From the NCBI GenBank assembly GCA_050313995.1, contig JBNPMM010000002.1: 64,000 nucleotides of DNA. One strand, 5' to 3'. The notes below the pieces were generated by a model, which did not search any database, was not told the origin of the DNA, and worked only from the letters and a program-made list of their open reading frames with translations. The number at the start of each line of letters is the position of its first letter. Position 1 is the stretch's first letter. Positions 9,518 through 17,028 of the stretch are shown here, one piece after another. Position numbers and translations under genes: made by a program. Source of the DNA: JAUMWX01 sp023394215 (lineage in GTDB: Bacteria > Bacillota > Clostridia > Tissierellales > Peptoniphilaceae).

Positions 9518-10069
9518 TCACAGGCTCCTTGCAAACTCATACACACAAACAAGTTCTTTTGTCCCCATATCCGTATCCACCGTATCGTTCTTCTTATATA
9601 TAAAGCCCAATTTTTCTATAAGTTTCTTTGACGGATAATTCCCATACATATGAGAACAGGATAAATAATTTACATCATCAATTTTAAATATATTATCCAA
9701 AAGGAGCCTAAGAGCATCCTCCATAATCCCCCTACGCCAATACTTCTTATTCATAACAAAACCCAAATTGTATACATCTCCCAAAGGATAATCCCCAACC
9801 AATTCCTCATCCTCTTCCAAAGAAATAATCCCGACCATTTTTTTGTTGTCCTTGAGCACAAGAGCAAGCGTTTCGTTTTGTCTGATAATATCCAGGAGAA
9901 TAAGCTGACTCTGAATAATATTTTTATGATGTTTCCAACCCGCCATTTCTCCTACACCCTTTACCTTAGCCAAATCGTGAAAGTCAATTATATCTCTTCC
10001 TCTTATCCTCCTAAGCAGTATCCTCTCGTTCTCTAAAATTTTATCCTTGAAATATACTTTAAAATCCAT
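9518..10069 (-). CDS. GNAT acetyltransferase (RimJ/RimL-like)
   Basis: N-acetyltransferase of 183 residues. The fold is recognisable from the N-terminal RILLRRIRGRDI strand-helix, the central ALVLKDNKKMVGIISL and GFVMNKKYWRRGIMEDALR (acetyl-CoA pyrophosphate loop in W-R-R-G-I-M), and the C-terminal SKKLIEKLGFIYKK typical of the RimJ/RimL subgroup, which acetylates protein N-termini or small amines. Start placed at the ATG at 10069, with GGGGA a few nt upstream; the ATG at 10084 lacks a ribosome site. It is a single gene, followed after about 130 nt by the adhesin gene. Confidence 0.8.
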   Translation of the reverse strand: MDFKVYFKDKILENERILLRRIRGRDIIDFHDLAKVKGVGEMAGWKHHKNIIQSQLILLDIIRQNETLALVLKDNKKMVGIISLEEDEELVGDYPLGDVYNLGFVMNKKYWRRGIMEDALRLLLDNIFKIDDVNYLSCSHMYGNYPSKKLIEKLGFIYKKNDTVDTDMGTKELVCVYEFARSL

Positions 10070-10154
10070 ATACAATCCCCACATTATTTATTAAAATAAA
10101 TCCTATAATAAAAGCCTGCTATTATCAAGCTTCAACATTTAAATTATAAAAAAC

Positions 10155-10183
10155 TTGACAACATTAATTTAATCAAGTATACT
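10155..10183 (+). promoter_or_regulatory. Promoter of tRNA-Pro
   Basis: Consensus -35 TTGACA (10155-10160) and -10 TATACT (10178-10183) with an exact 17-nt spacer, ending 11 nt before the mature tRNA. Confidence 0.85.
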
Positions 10184-10194
10184 TATAAGGTCGA

Positions 10195-10271
10195 CGGGGT
10201 GTAGCGCAGTTTGGTAGCGCACGTGGTTTGGGACCATGGGGCCGGGAGTTCGAATCTTCTCACCCCGACCA
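10195..10271 (+). tRNA. tRNA-Pro (anticodon TGG)
   Basis: 77-nt cloverleaf with acceptor stem CGGGGTG/CACCCCG, anticodon loop TTTGGGA (anticodon TGG), T-arm GTTCGAATC and encoded CCA end. It has its own promoter and terminator. Confidence 0.96.
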
Positions 10272-10275
10272 GGAT

Positions 10276-10313
10276 AGCACGTTGGTTTTGATACGAAGCC
10301 ATCGTGCTTTTTT
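10276..10313 (+). terminator. Terminator of tRNA-Pro
   Basis: AGCACG pairs with CGTGCT (10303-10308), followed by a TTTTTT run, 4 nt after the tRNA CCA. Confidence 0.75.
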
Positions 10314-10367
10314 GTTGCAATAAATATCATCCCAAATCTTTTTCTTGTGCAAAATAACCATATCAAT

Positions 10368-10871
10368 CTACCCTTTATTAATATTAAATTTTTCTAATCG
10401 ATAATGTCCTTCATCATTTAATTCACGGATACCATTTTTATAATCATATCCTTGTTTCCTATAAAACTCTACTGCTGTAATAGATGCAGGAATTTCTATT
10501 CTGTCTGCACGCAAAAAAAGTTCGTCCTGCTCTAATGTCTGTATTATATATCTTCCGACTCCATTACCATGCAACTCCGGTAATACAAAAATAGTAAGAA
10601 GAATACTCTCTGTCAGACTTCCCCAGAAGCTTGATATTGAACCTACACCTATAATCTCATCTTCAACGCAAAAAACATACACATTAGCATACGATGCAAC
10701 TCCTTTAAACCAATTAACATCATGATTATTAGCCAATTCTTTCATTGCTTTTTCACCATAGTTTTTTACATTAACTTCCAAAAAATTTCTTCGTATCAGA
10801 TTTACAATCGCTTCTGCATCTTGCTCCTTATATTTCCTTACTGTTATCTCACTACCATTTGATAATTTCAT
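10368..10871 (-). CDS. GNAT acetyltransferase
   Basis: 167-residue N-acetyltransferase starting MKLSNGSEITVRKYKEQD. The GNAT core is seen in the central strands around IIGVGSISSFWG, then LTIFVLPELHGNGVGRYII (acetyl-CoA loop GNGVG), and ITAVEFYRKQGYDY near the C-terminus. The substrate is unknown. Start set at the ATG at 10871, with AAGGAGAT 7 nt upstream; an in-frame longer reading covers that site. The gene is alone, lodged between tRNA-Pro and tRNA-Arg that point toward each other, which suggests an accessory insertion. Confidence 0.8.
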   Translation of the reverse strand: MKLSNGSEITVRKYKEQDAEAIVNLIRRNFLEVNVKNYGEKAMKELANNHDVNWFKGVASYANVYVFCVEDEIIGVGSISSFWGSLTESILLTIFVLPELHGNGVGRYIIQTLEQDELFLRADRIEIPASITAVEFYRKQGYDYKNGIRELNDEGHYRLEKFNINKG

Positions 10872-10942
10872 ATAAATCTCCTTTCTGTCATCCCTCAAAA
10901 TACTTTTTTACGATATATGAAAGTATCTTCCTCCGTACAAAT

Positions 10943-10967
10943 AAAAAAACGGCCTATAAAGCCGTTT
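10943..10967 (-). terminator. Terminator of tRNA-Arg
   Basis: Minus-strand stem AAACGGC/GCCGTTT with a 7-nt loop, followed by TTTTTTT, located 13 nt past the tRNA-Arg 3' end. Confidence 0.8.
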
Positions 10968-10979
10968 AGTTATAATACC

Positions 10980-11054
10980 TGGCACCCCCTGCGAGAATCG
11001 AACTCACAACTAGCCCTTAGGAGGGGCTTGTTATATCCATTTAACTAAGAGGGC
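10980..11054 (-). tRNA. tRNA-Arg (anticodon CCT)
   Basis: 75-nt cloverleaf on the minus strand: acceptor GCCCTCT/AGGGGGT, anticodon loop CTCCTAA (anticodon CCT) on an AGCCC/GGGCT stem, T-loop GTTCGATTC and encoded CCA. The first acceptor pair is G-U rather than a Watson-Crick pair. Confidence 0.95.
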
Positions 11055-11071
11055 AGATGTGCACTAAATTA

Positions 11072-11099
11072 ATTATAAATGAAATACGAAAAAAGTCAA
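11072..11099 (-). promoter_or_regulatory. Promoter of tRNA-Arg
   Basis: Minus strand -35 TTGACT (11099-11094) and -10 TATAAT (11077-11072), spacer 16 nt, about 18 nt upstream of the tRNA. Confidence 0.7.
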
Positions 11100-11106
11100 A
11101 TACAAT

Positions 11107-11134
11107 AGGAGGTCGGACTTGTCTCCAACCTCCC
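11107..11134 (-). terminator. Terminator after the anti-sigma gene
   Basis: Minus-strand hairpin GGAGGTtGGA ... TCCgACCTCC, 10 nt after the stop codon of the DUF4349 gene. The T-rich tail is interrupted, so efficiency is uncertain. Confidence 0.55.
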
Positions 11135-11143
11135 TAATATTCT

Positions 11144-12202
11144 TTATCTATGCTTTATTATTTTCCTTAAGATTATAAATGCAAAGCATATTATAACGAT
11201 AATTAGCAACCAGTTTCTAATAACAAATAAAAGTACACTTTCAAAAAAATAAGATATGTGACTTATAGAATCCGCAAAAGCATCTCTGATTTTAGCAGTC
11301 AATGAATTTGAATCCTTATCGGTTTCCAATACCCTCTCAACGCCCCTTATTTCTAAACTGAATGTCTGATAAGTTACGTCTTCATCAACGTTCGAGATAT
11401 TTTTATTTATATTTGCCAAATCGGCTTGGGCTCTCGCTATCAGGTTCTCTATCTTCAAGGCATCTTCTATAGTTTTAGCATTTTTCAAAAGTTCCTTATA
11501 TCTGTCAAGTTTTATATTTATAAACTCCTTTTCCTTCTCCAAGTCCCTATAATATTTTGTTTTATTTTCACTTGTAACGGATTGGCTGACTATAGTTGCA
11601 ATATTTTTTAGGGAATCTTTGAAAGAGGCTGCTTGGTCCTTATGAACCCTCACAACGAAACTTCCATTACTCATATTTGAATTTTTAGACTTAAAAAGTT
11701 CTGCAGATTCTACATAAGATTGAGTTCTCTTTATCAAATCATTTAACGCCTCCTCTGCAACCTTAAAATCTGTAGTTTCCAAAACATAAAAATATTTGTA
11801 AATTATCTTTTGCCCCTGAGGCAGGTTACCTATATTAAGATCGGAAATCCCTATATTGCCACTTTTTGAATCAGCTTTATCGTCTGATTCCAAATGGGAT
11901 TCTTCTATTTTAGGAGCTCCTGATTCTGATGTTTTTTCCTGAGATTTATTTGGAGAACCCGCCATAAAAGTGTTTTTTATTATAGGGATTGAAATTAAAA
12001 TAATCAACAGGGCTGCCGCCACGGATAAATTTTTCCTGTTAAAAAACCTTAATAAAAATCCTGTCTTTTTCTCAACCCTTGAATAAAGACTTCTTTCCTG
12101 AATATCACTTAATTTCTCCGCCTTCTTTTCCCTGTCTAAATCTTCCTCCACCATCTCGTCTCTTATTTCTTCAAGATTTTTTCTTAATTTATCATTCTTC
12201 AT
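11144..12202 (-). CDS. DUF4349 membrane protein, probable anti-sigma factor
   Basis: 352 residues. A charged N-terminal region (1-50) faces the cytoplasm, followed by a membrane segment (about 58-75), a Ser/Glu-rich linker, a DUF4349 domain (about 125-305) with a long coiled coil (YRDLEKEKEFINIKLDRYKELL), and a C-terminal membrane helix (about 322-345). DUF4349 proteins often sit next to ECF sigma genes; this one overlaps the sigma gene by 11 bp. I infer that the cytoplasmic part holds the sigma factor and the extracytoplasmic domain senses envelope state. No zinc-binding HxxxCxxC anti-sigma motif is visible in the N-terminus, so binding would be of another type. Confidence 0.75.
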   Translation of the reverse strand: MKNDKLRKNLEEIRDEMVEEDLDREKKAEKLSDIQERSLYSRVEKKTGFLLRFFNRKNLSVAAALLIILISIPIIKNTFMAGSPNKSQEKTSESGAPKIEESHLESDDKADSKSGNIGISDLNIGNLPQGQKIIYKYFYVLETTDFKVAEEALNDLIKRTQSYVESAELFKSKNSNMSNGSFVVRVHKDQAASFKDSLKNIATIVSQSVTSENKTKYYRDLEKEKEFINIKLDRYKELLKNAKTIEDALKIENLIARAQADLANINKNISNVDEDVTYQTFSLEIRGVERVLETDKDSNSLTAKIRDAFADSISHISYFFESVLLFVIRNWLLIIVIICFAFIILRKIIKHR

Positions 12203-12722
12203 AATCTTCCTCCTTAGTCATGCTTCTTAACTTTTCCAAAGCACGGGATCTTTTCTTTCTTACATTATCTTTGGTGATTTTAAGTAACTTTGCTATAGTA
12301 GCATCATCATAATCATAAAGATATGATAAAAGAATGATATGAAGATATTCCTTTTTCAGTTTCAAAAGCAGGGTCTTAAGATCGTTTTTCATTATCATAT
12401 GGGCGACAGAGTCCTCCATATCAACAAAAGGCCAATCATCGCCTATATCGATCGTTTGTTTTCCTTCTTTTAACTTATCAAGACAAACATTTCTACATAT
12501 GATAGAAATAAATCCCCTGGTCCTTTTACTCTCAAGTTCCTTTATTTTATGCAAATTTTTTATAAGTCTTATGCAGACTTCCTGAACTATATCCTCACTG
12601 TCTTCCCTGTTACTCGTAAAGCTGAGAGCTATAGCATACATATAATTTTTATACATGTCAAAGAGCTCTCTAAATACAATCTTATCCCCCTCATCAAGGG
12701 CGTTAAATAATGTAAGAAAAAT
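12192..12722 (-). CDS. ECF RNA polymerase sigma factor (non-canonical start)
   Basis: Sigma-70 of the ECF type. Region 2 is FRELFDMYKNYMYAIALSF through EDIVQEVCIRLIKNL, and region 4 is YLHIILLSYLYDYDDATIAKLLKI with the helix-turn-helix KDNVRKKRSRALEKLR. Family proteins start just before the segment FLTLFNALDEGDK. The only well-placed ribosome site, AAAGGGGGG, is 6 nt before an ATT codon at 12722, which I take as the start. The GTG at 12773 has only a poor site. An ATG at 12740 in front of the G6 tract is one base out of frame. The gene overlaps the anti-sigma gene and lies 63 nt after patB. Confidence 0.8.
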   Translation of the reverse strand: MFLTLFNALDEGDKIVFRELFDMYKNYMYAIALSFTSNREDSEDIVQEVCIRLIKNLHKIKELESKRTRGFISIICRNVCLDKLKEGKQTIDIGDDWPFVDMEDSVAHMIMKNDLKTLLLKLKKEYLHIILLSYLYDYDDATIAKLLKITKDNVRKKRSRALEKLRSMTKEEDYEE

Positions 12723-12785
12723 AGTAATCCCCCCTTTGCATATAAAACCTGTAAATAAGGAATTTTGTGACACCTATCCGAAAAT

Positions 12786-13973
12786 TTATAATATAACTCT
12801 TAATCTCTCCAGATTCTTCTTCAAAACCTCCGTAGGATACGCCACATTTATTCTAAAATAATTTTTTCCTTCAATGCCGAACATTTCTCCATGACTTCCA
12901 AAGAAATGCCCCTTTTCCTCTATAAATCTGTAAAAATCTTCACAGCTTAGCTTGTTTTTTGCAATATATTCACCGAAATCAACCCAAGCAAGATAAGTAG
13001 CCTCTATCTTCATAGGCTTAAAACCCTCAATACTGCTGAAGAAATCATAAAGCAACTCATGATTTTCTTGAATTTTGGATATCAAATCGCCTATCCATTC
13101 ATGATAATACTTATACGCCAACTCCGTAGCCTTGATTCCTACCATATTTACTTCGTTTAGCCCTACCTTCCTAAACTCCGATACAAATCTTTCCTTTAAT
13201 TTTTTATCCTTTATAATAACAAATGAATGCTTTAATCCCGCTATGTTATATGATTTTGTTACAGACGAGCAAACTATGGCGCTCCTTGAAACATCTTCAG
13301 ACAAACTGAGATAAGTAGTGTGCTTATGCCCCGGCATAATAAGGTCGGAATGTATCTCATCGGAAATAACAAAAACCTTATTTTCCCTACTTATGGCATC
13401 TATTTTTTCCAATTCTTCTTCTGTAAAAACTCTGCCCCCCGGATTATGAGGGTTGCTGAGTATAAGACAAGTGACATCTTCATCTTTGCAAATATTCTCG
13501 AAGTTTTCAAAATCTATCTCGTATCTGCCATCTTTCAATAAAAGTGGACATCTTACCACTTCTCTTTCCTGATCCCTTACGGCCCCTACAAAAGGAGGAT
13601 AAATCGGGGTAAATAAAACTACTTTATCCCCTTTTTTGGTAAAAGCCCTAACGGCATTGTAAATTGAGGTGACTACCCCTTCCGATAAAACAAGATCATC
13701 AGAAGTCAAAGATAAATTCTTATATTCTTCATAATGACTTTTCAAGGCCTGATAATAGGAATCCGTAGGACCCGTATAGCCTAAAATAGTATTTTTAATG
13801 TAGTCTCCAAGCTCCTCTTTGACCCTCTTGTGAAAGAAAAAATCCATATCGGCAACCGTAAGCGGTAAAGTTTCATCTTCGAGATTATCATATTTTTTAT
13901 AGACCAGGTCCCACTTTCTTGAACCTACGCCGATCCTCGGATAATATTTATCAAAGCCGTAATCCTTATCCAT
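12786..13973 (-). CDS. patB: PatB/MalY-type PLP aminotransferase (cystathionine beta-lyase-like)
   Basis: 395-residue fold-type I PLP enzyme. The N-terminus DKYYPRIGVGSRKWD and LPLTVADMDF is the PatB/MalY signature. SNPHNPGG contacts PLP, SDEIHSDL carries the Asp that binds the pyridine ring, and Lys240 in SSVTKSYNIAGLKHS forms the Schiff base. Members cleave C-S bonds of cystathionine or cysteine, giving pyruvate, ammonia and a thiol. It begins 2 nt after mreB ends, with AAGG as ribosome site. The neighbours (mreB, ECF sigma) give no metabolic context, so substrate preference stays open. Confidence 0.85.
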   Translation of the reverse strand: MDKDYGFDKYYPRIGVGSRKWDLVYKKYDNLEDETLPLTVADMDFFFHKRVKEELGDYIKNTILGYTGPTDSYYQALKSHYEEYKNLSLTSDDLVLSEGVVTSIYNAVRAFTKKGDKVVLFTPIYPPFVGAVRDQEREVVRCPLLLKDGRYEIDFENFENICKDEDVTCLILSNPHNPGGRVFTEEELEKIDAISRENKVFVISDEIHSDLIMPGHKHTTYLSLSEDVSRSAIVCSSVTKSYNIAGLKHSFVIIKDKKLKERFVSEFRKVGLNEVNMVGIKATELAYKYYHEWIGDLISKIQENHELLYDFFSSIEGFKPMKIEATYLAWVDFGEYIAKNKLSCEDFYRFIEEKGHFFGSHGEMFGIEGKNYFRINVAYPTEVLKKNLERLRVIL

Positions 13974-13975
13974 AT

Positions 13976-15034
13976 CTACCTTCTTCTCAATCTTTCCCTC
14001 AAAGCTATTTGCCTTCTAAAAATTTCAAAATGATTTTCTTCAACATTTTCAAGCTTATTAAGCCAGTTAAGCGCCTTACCCGCACCTCTGACAACAGCAG
14101 TAACCGGATTTTCATCCGTCCTTACCCTTATACCTATTCTCTCTTCAATCTTTTGGGCAAGCCCCTGAATCAAAGCTCCTCCTCCGGTCATTATTACACC
14201 TCTTTCATAAAGGTCTGCTGCCAGTTCGGGCGGCGTATTTGCCAAAACCCTGTGAACAGTATCAACTATTTCCCCTATAGGCGCCTTCAAAGCTTCTTCT
14301 ATATTTGCATAGGTCAACAGCTTTTCTTCCGGCAAACCGTTAAAAAGATTTCTTCCCTTTGCAGGATATCTGTCACCAAGATTTGTAGTCACAGACCCAA
14401 GGTTCATCTTAATATCTTCAGCAGTCTTTTCTCCGACAATTATATTGAAATTTTTTCTTATATAGTCAATAATCGCCTGATCGCAGCTGTCTCCTCCCAC
14501 TTTAATGGATTCTGAAACAACTATACCTCCAAGAGATATAACAGCTATATCGGTAGTCCCGCCGCCTATGTCTATAACCATATTTCCGCCGGCATCTCCA
14601 ACTTCAACGCCTGCTCCTATCGCAGCTGCCAAGGGTTCTTCCATAAGCTGAATCCTGTTTGCACCCGCCTTACCGGCAGCTTGAATAACCGCCCTTTTTT
14701 GAACCTGTGTCGCTCCCGATGGCACACATATGATAACATCCGGTTTTAACAAGGTATTTCCAACCGCTTTTTTTATAAAATACTTAAGCATTTTCTCGGT
14801 TGATTGATAATCTACTATTACACCATCCCTCATAGGCCTTAGGGCAACTATATTGCCGGGCGTCCTCCCAAGCATTTTTTTTGCCTCATCCCCGACAGCA
14901 ACTATTTTATCTTTAAATCTGTCTATTGCAACAACTGAAGGCTCCTCAAGTATAACGCCCCTGCTCCTTGAATATAACAGTACACTTGTCGTTCCTAAAT
15001 CTATGGCAATTCTTCTTCTAAAATTAAACTTCAT
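13976..15034 (-). CDS. mreB: MreB-family actin-like protein
   Basis: 352 residues. ATP-binding signatures are IAIDLGTTSVLLY (phosphate 1), MVIDIGGGTTDIAVISLGG (phosphate 2) and IMTGGGALIQGLAQ (adenosine). The N-terminal MKFNFRRR is a basic/aromatic membrane-contacting start. MreB filaments position lateral wall synthesis in rods. The ATG at 15034 has AAGGAT upstream; a longer reading has none. There is no mreC, mreD or rodA nearby; instead it lies between an AI-2E-type permease gene (22-nt gap) and patB (2-nt gap), as seen for extra MreB/Mbl paralogues. Which paralogue it is cannot be settled by eye. Confidence 0.9.
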   Translation of the reverse strand: MKFNFRRRIAIDLGTTSVLLYSRSRGVILEEPSVVAIDRFKDKIVAVGDEAKKMLGRTPGNIVALRPMRDGVIVDYQSTEKMLKYFIKKAVGNTLLKPDVIICVPSGATQVQKRAVIQAAGKAGANRIQLMEEPLAAAIGAGVEVGDAGGNMVIDIGGGTTDIAVISLGGIVVSESIKVGGDSCDQAIIDYIRKNFNIIVGEKTAEDIKMNLGSVTTNLGDRYPAKGRNLFNGLPEEKLLTYANIEEALKAPIGEIVDTVHRVLANTPPELAADLYERGVIMTGGGALIQGLAQKIEERIGIRVRTDENPVTAVVRGAGKALNWLNKLENVEENHFEIFRRQIALRERLRRR

Positions 15035-15056
15035 TTCAATATCCTTTTCATCATAA

Positions 15057-16214
15057 TTACTTATTTTTAATATCAATATTTTTACTTGCAAGTCTTGATC
15101 TTGTAAAATCTCTTAAAATCATATACAGTGTTGAAACTAAAGGCACAAAAACCACCATGCCTAAAATTCCCATCATGGCACCGCCTACGGTAACAGCCAA
15201 AATTATCCAAAATGCCGAAATACCTATCCTGTTTCCGACAAGTCTCGGATATATGATATTTCCGTCAATTTGCTGAACCACTATTACAAAAACCAGATAG
15301 ACCAAAGCTTGTATAGGACTCTCCATGGCTAAAATCACAAATCCTATTATAGCTCCGAGAGTTGCCCCTATATATGGAATCAAATTCATAAATGCCGTTA
15401 AAACCGCCAACATAGGTGCAAAAGGAAGCCTCAATATATTCATACCTATAAAAACTATAGTTCCGACAATAACAGCTTCTATTACCTGTCCAGTAAAAAA
15501 GTTGCTGAAATTTTTATTTAAAAGTCTGGCAACATAAACTATATAGTCTGCAAATTTTTCAGGTAAAACCGAATAAGTAAGCTTTTTTGTATTTGCTATC
15601 ATTTGTTCCTTGCTTGATAGGGTATAAATTGAAAACACCAAGACCAAAAACACGTCAAAAACACTGGTAAAAATTCCGGAAATAATATTTATTGTACCGT
15701 TAAGGGCAATGCCTGCCCCACCTGTAACAAAATTTATTGCCATCTTAGCCAACTCATTTGTATTTATCTTATTCAAATATTCTTCAACCTTAGGGGTCAC
15801 CTTGGAAAAAATCTCATATTGTTCAGCCTTACCTATAAGATCCCTTACCATATTCGGCAATTGATAAATAAGATTTAAAATCGACTCTACAAACTGCGGC
15901 AAAACAAGAGAAAATACCAAAGCTATAACAGCCAAAAATAAAAGATAAGACAAAAGCAAAGCTAAATTTCTGGCTCTCTTGCCGCTTTTTATCTTAATTT
16001 TTTCCAACAAAAACCTCTCTATCGGTTTCAAAAGCATATTTATAAGATAAGCTAAAGCCAAACCCAAAATAACAGGCCTTGCAACCGATACAATATATAG
16101 GAAATAATGCTTTACATTGCTCAAATTAAAAGCAAAGTACAGCATTACTATAGAAACAAACACTATAAATAACTTTATGTAAATACTTCTTTTTTCTTCC
16201 GGACTTAAACGCAT
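15057..16214 (-). CDS. AI-2E (PerM/YdiK) family permease
   Basis: 385-residue polytopic protein with about eight membrane segments. Family features are the N-terminal pair of helices, the central soluble region (about 120-200), and the C-terminal LPFAPMLAVLTAFMNLIPYIGATLGAIIG, then VVQQIDGNIIYPRLVGNRIGISAFWIILAV. The name comes from an autoinducer-2 exporter, but most members have other or unknown substrates, and some act as Na+/H+ antiporters. It is the first gene of the operon with mreB and patB; the divergent HAD gene starts 108 bp away. Confidence 0.85.
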   Translation of the reverse strand: MRLSPEEKRSIYIKLFIVFVSIVMLYFAFNLSNVKHYFLYIVSVARPVILGLALAYLINMLLKPIERFLLEKIKIKSGKRARNLALLLSYLLFLAVIALVFSLVLPQFVESILNLIYQLPNMVRDLIGKAEQYEIFSKVTPKVEEYLNKINTNELAKMAINFVTGGAGIALNGTINIISGIFTSVFDVFLVLVFSIYTLSSKEQMIANTKKLTYSVLPEKFADYIVYVARLLNKNFSNFFTGQVIEAVIVGTIVFIGMNILRLPFAPMLAVLTAFMNLIPYIGATLGAIIGFVILAMESPIQALVYLVFVIVVQQIDGNIIYPRLVGNRIGISAFWIILAVTVGGAMMGILGMVVFVPLVSTLYMILRDFTRSRLASKNIDIKNK

Positions 16215-16322
16215 CTTATACCTTCCTATTTTTCTTTATTATATTATATCCTAAAACCCGGCTAATGTTTTGATTTTTTTTATATTTTTATATATCATAT
16301 AGCTGTTACGGAGGAAACTTTG

Positions 16323-16973
16323 ATGAAAAAGAAAAAAATATTATTTGATATGGACGGAACCTTGCTTGATACCATGGGTATGTGGGAAAAGCTACTTGAC
16401 GATATGCTTCTTTACGAGAAAAAATTAAATTACATAGAACCCATAGAAATAAAGGAGGGAACAACCGTATCCTACACATTGGAATATATAGATTTTTTAT
16501 TTAAGGATAAATATAAAAAAGAGGAAATCGGCGGCTTAATAAATATGTACCTTAGAGATTTTTATTCAAATAAAAGCCTTGCCAAAGATTTCGTAAAGGA
16601 AAAACTATCCGAACTCCATAGAGAGGGTTATGAAATGTATGTCGCAACTGCAACCGACACTCCCTACGCCCATATAGCCTTGGATTCCAATGAGCTTAAA
16701 AGGTATTTCAAGTATATTTTCACCCCAAATAATGTAGGCTATCAGAAACATGACTTGAGATACTATGAATATATATTGGAAAGTATAGGTGCCAATCCGG
16801 AGGAAACTGTATTTGTCGATGATGTCCTTTACGCTGTGGAACTTGCAAAAAAAGCTGGACTTAAGACCATAGGTATATTTGATAAATATTCAAGATTCAA
16901 GGATAAGGTTAAGGAAATAGCCGACTACTATCTATATGATTTCAGAGAGTTGAAAAAAGAAATTTTAATTTAA
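16323..16973 (+). CDS. HAD-IA family hydrolase (phosphoglycolate phosphatase-like)
   Basis: 216-residue HAD phosphatase. Motif I ILFDMDGTLLD has Asp9 and Asp11, motif II is MYVATATDTP, motif III's lysine is in NNVGYQKHDLRYYE, and motif IV is PEETVFVDDVLYAVELAKKAG. The helical cap after motif I places it in subfamily IA. Substrates of this group are small phosphate esters and cannot be predicted. The start ATG at 16323 has GGAGG 8 nt upstream; an adjacent TTG at 16320 is possible but less likely. It is a monocistronic unit ending in a strong hairpin. Confidence 0.82.
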   Translation: MKKKKILFDMDGTLLDTMGMWEKLLDDMLLYEKKLNYIEPIEIKEGTTVSYTLEYIDFLFKDKYKKEEIGGLINMYLRDFYSNKSLAKDFVKEKLSELHREGYEMYVATATDTPYAHIALDSNELKRYFKYIFTPNNVGYQKHDLRYYEYILESIGANPEETVFVDDVLYAVELAKKAGLKTIGIFDKYSRFKDKVKEIADYYLYDFRELKKEILI

Positions 16974-16977
16974 ATCT

Positions 16978-17015
16978 TAAAAGAGGAATTGGTATAAATC
17001 CCCAATCCCTCTTTT
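16978..17015. terminator. Bidirectional terminator
   Basis: AAAGAGGaATTGG pairs with CCAATcCCTCTTT, with T-rich flanks on both strands, between the convergent HAD and L,D-transpeptidase genes. Confidence 0.8.
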
Positions 17016-17028
17016 ATATTGCCCAAAA

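Noticed and set aside
10169..10366. 65-codon minus-strand reading frame over tRNA-Pro
   Set aside because: It is the antisense of the tRNA, its promoter and its terminator; no ribosome site.
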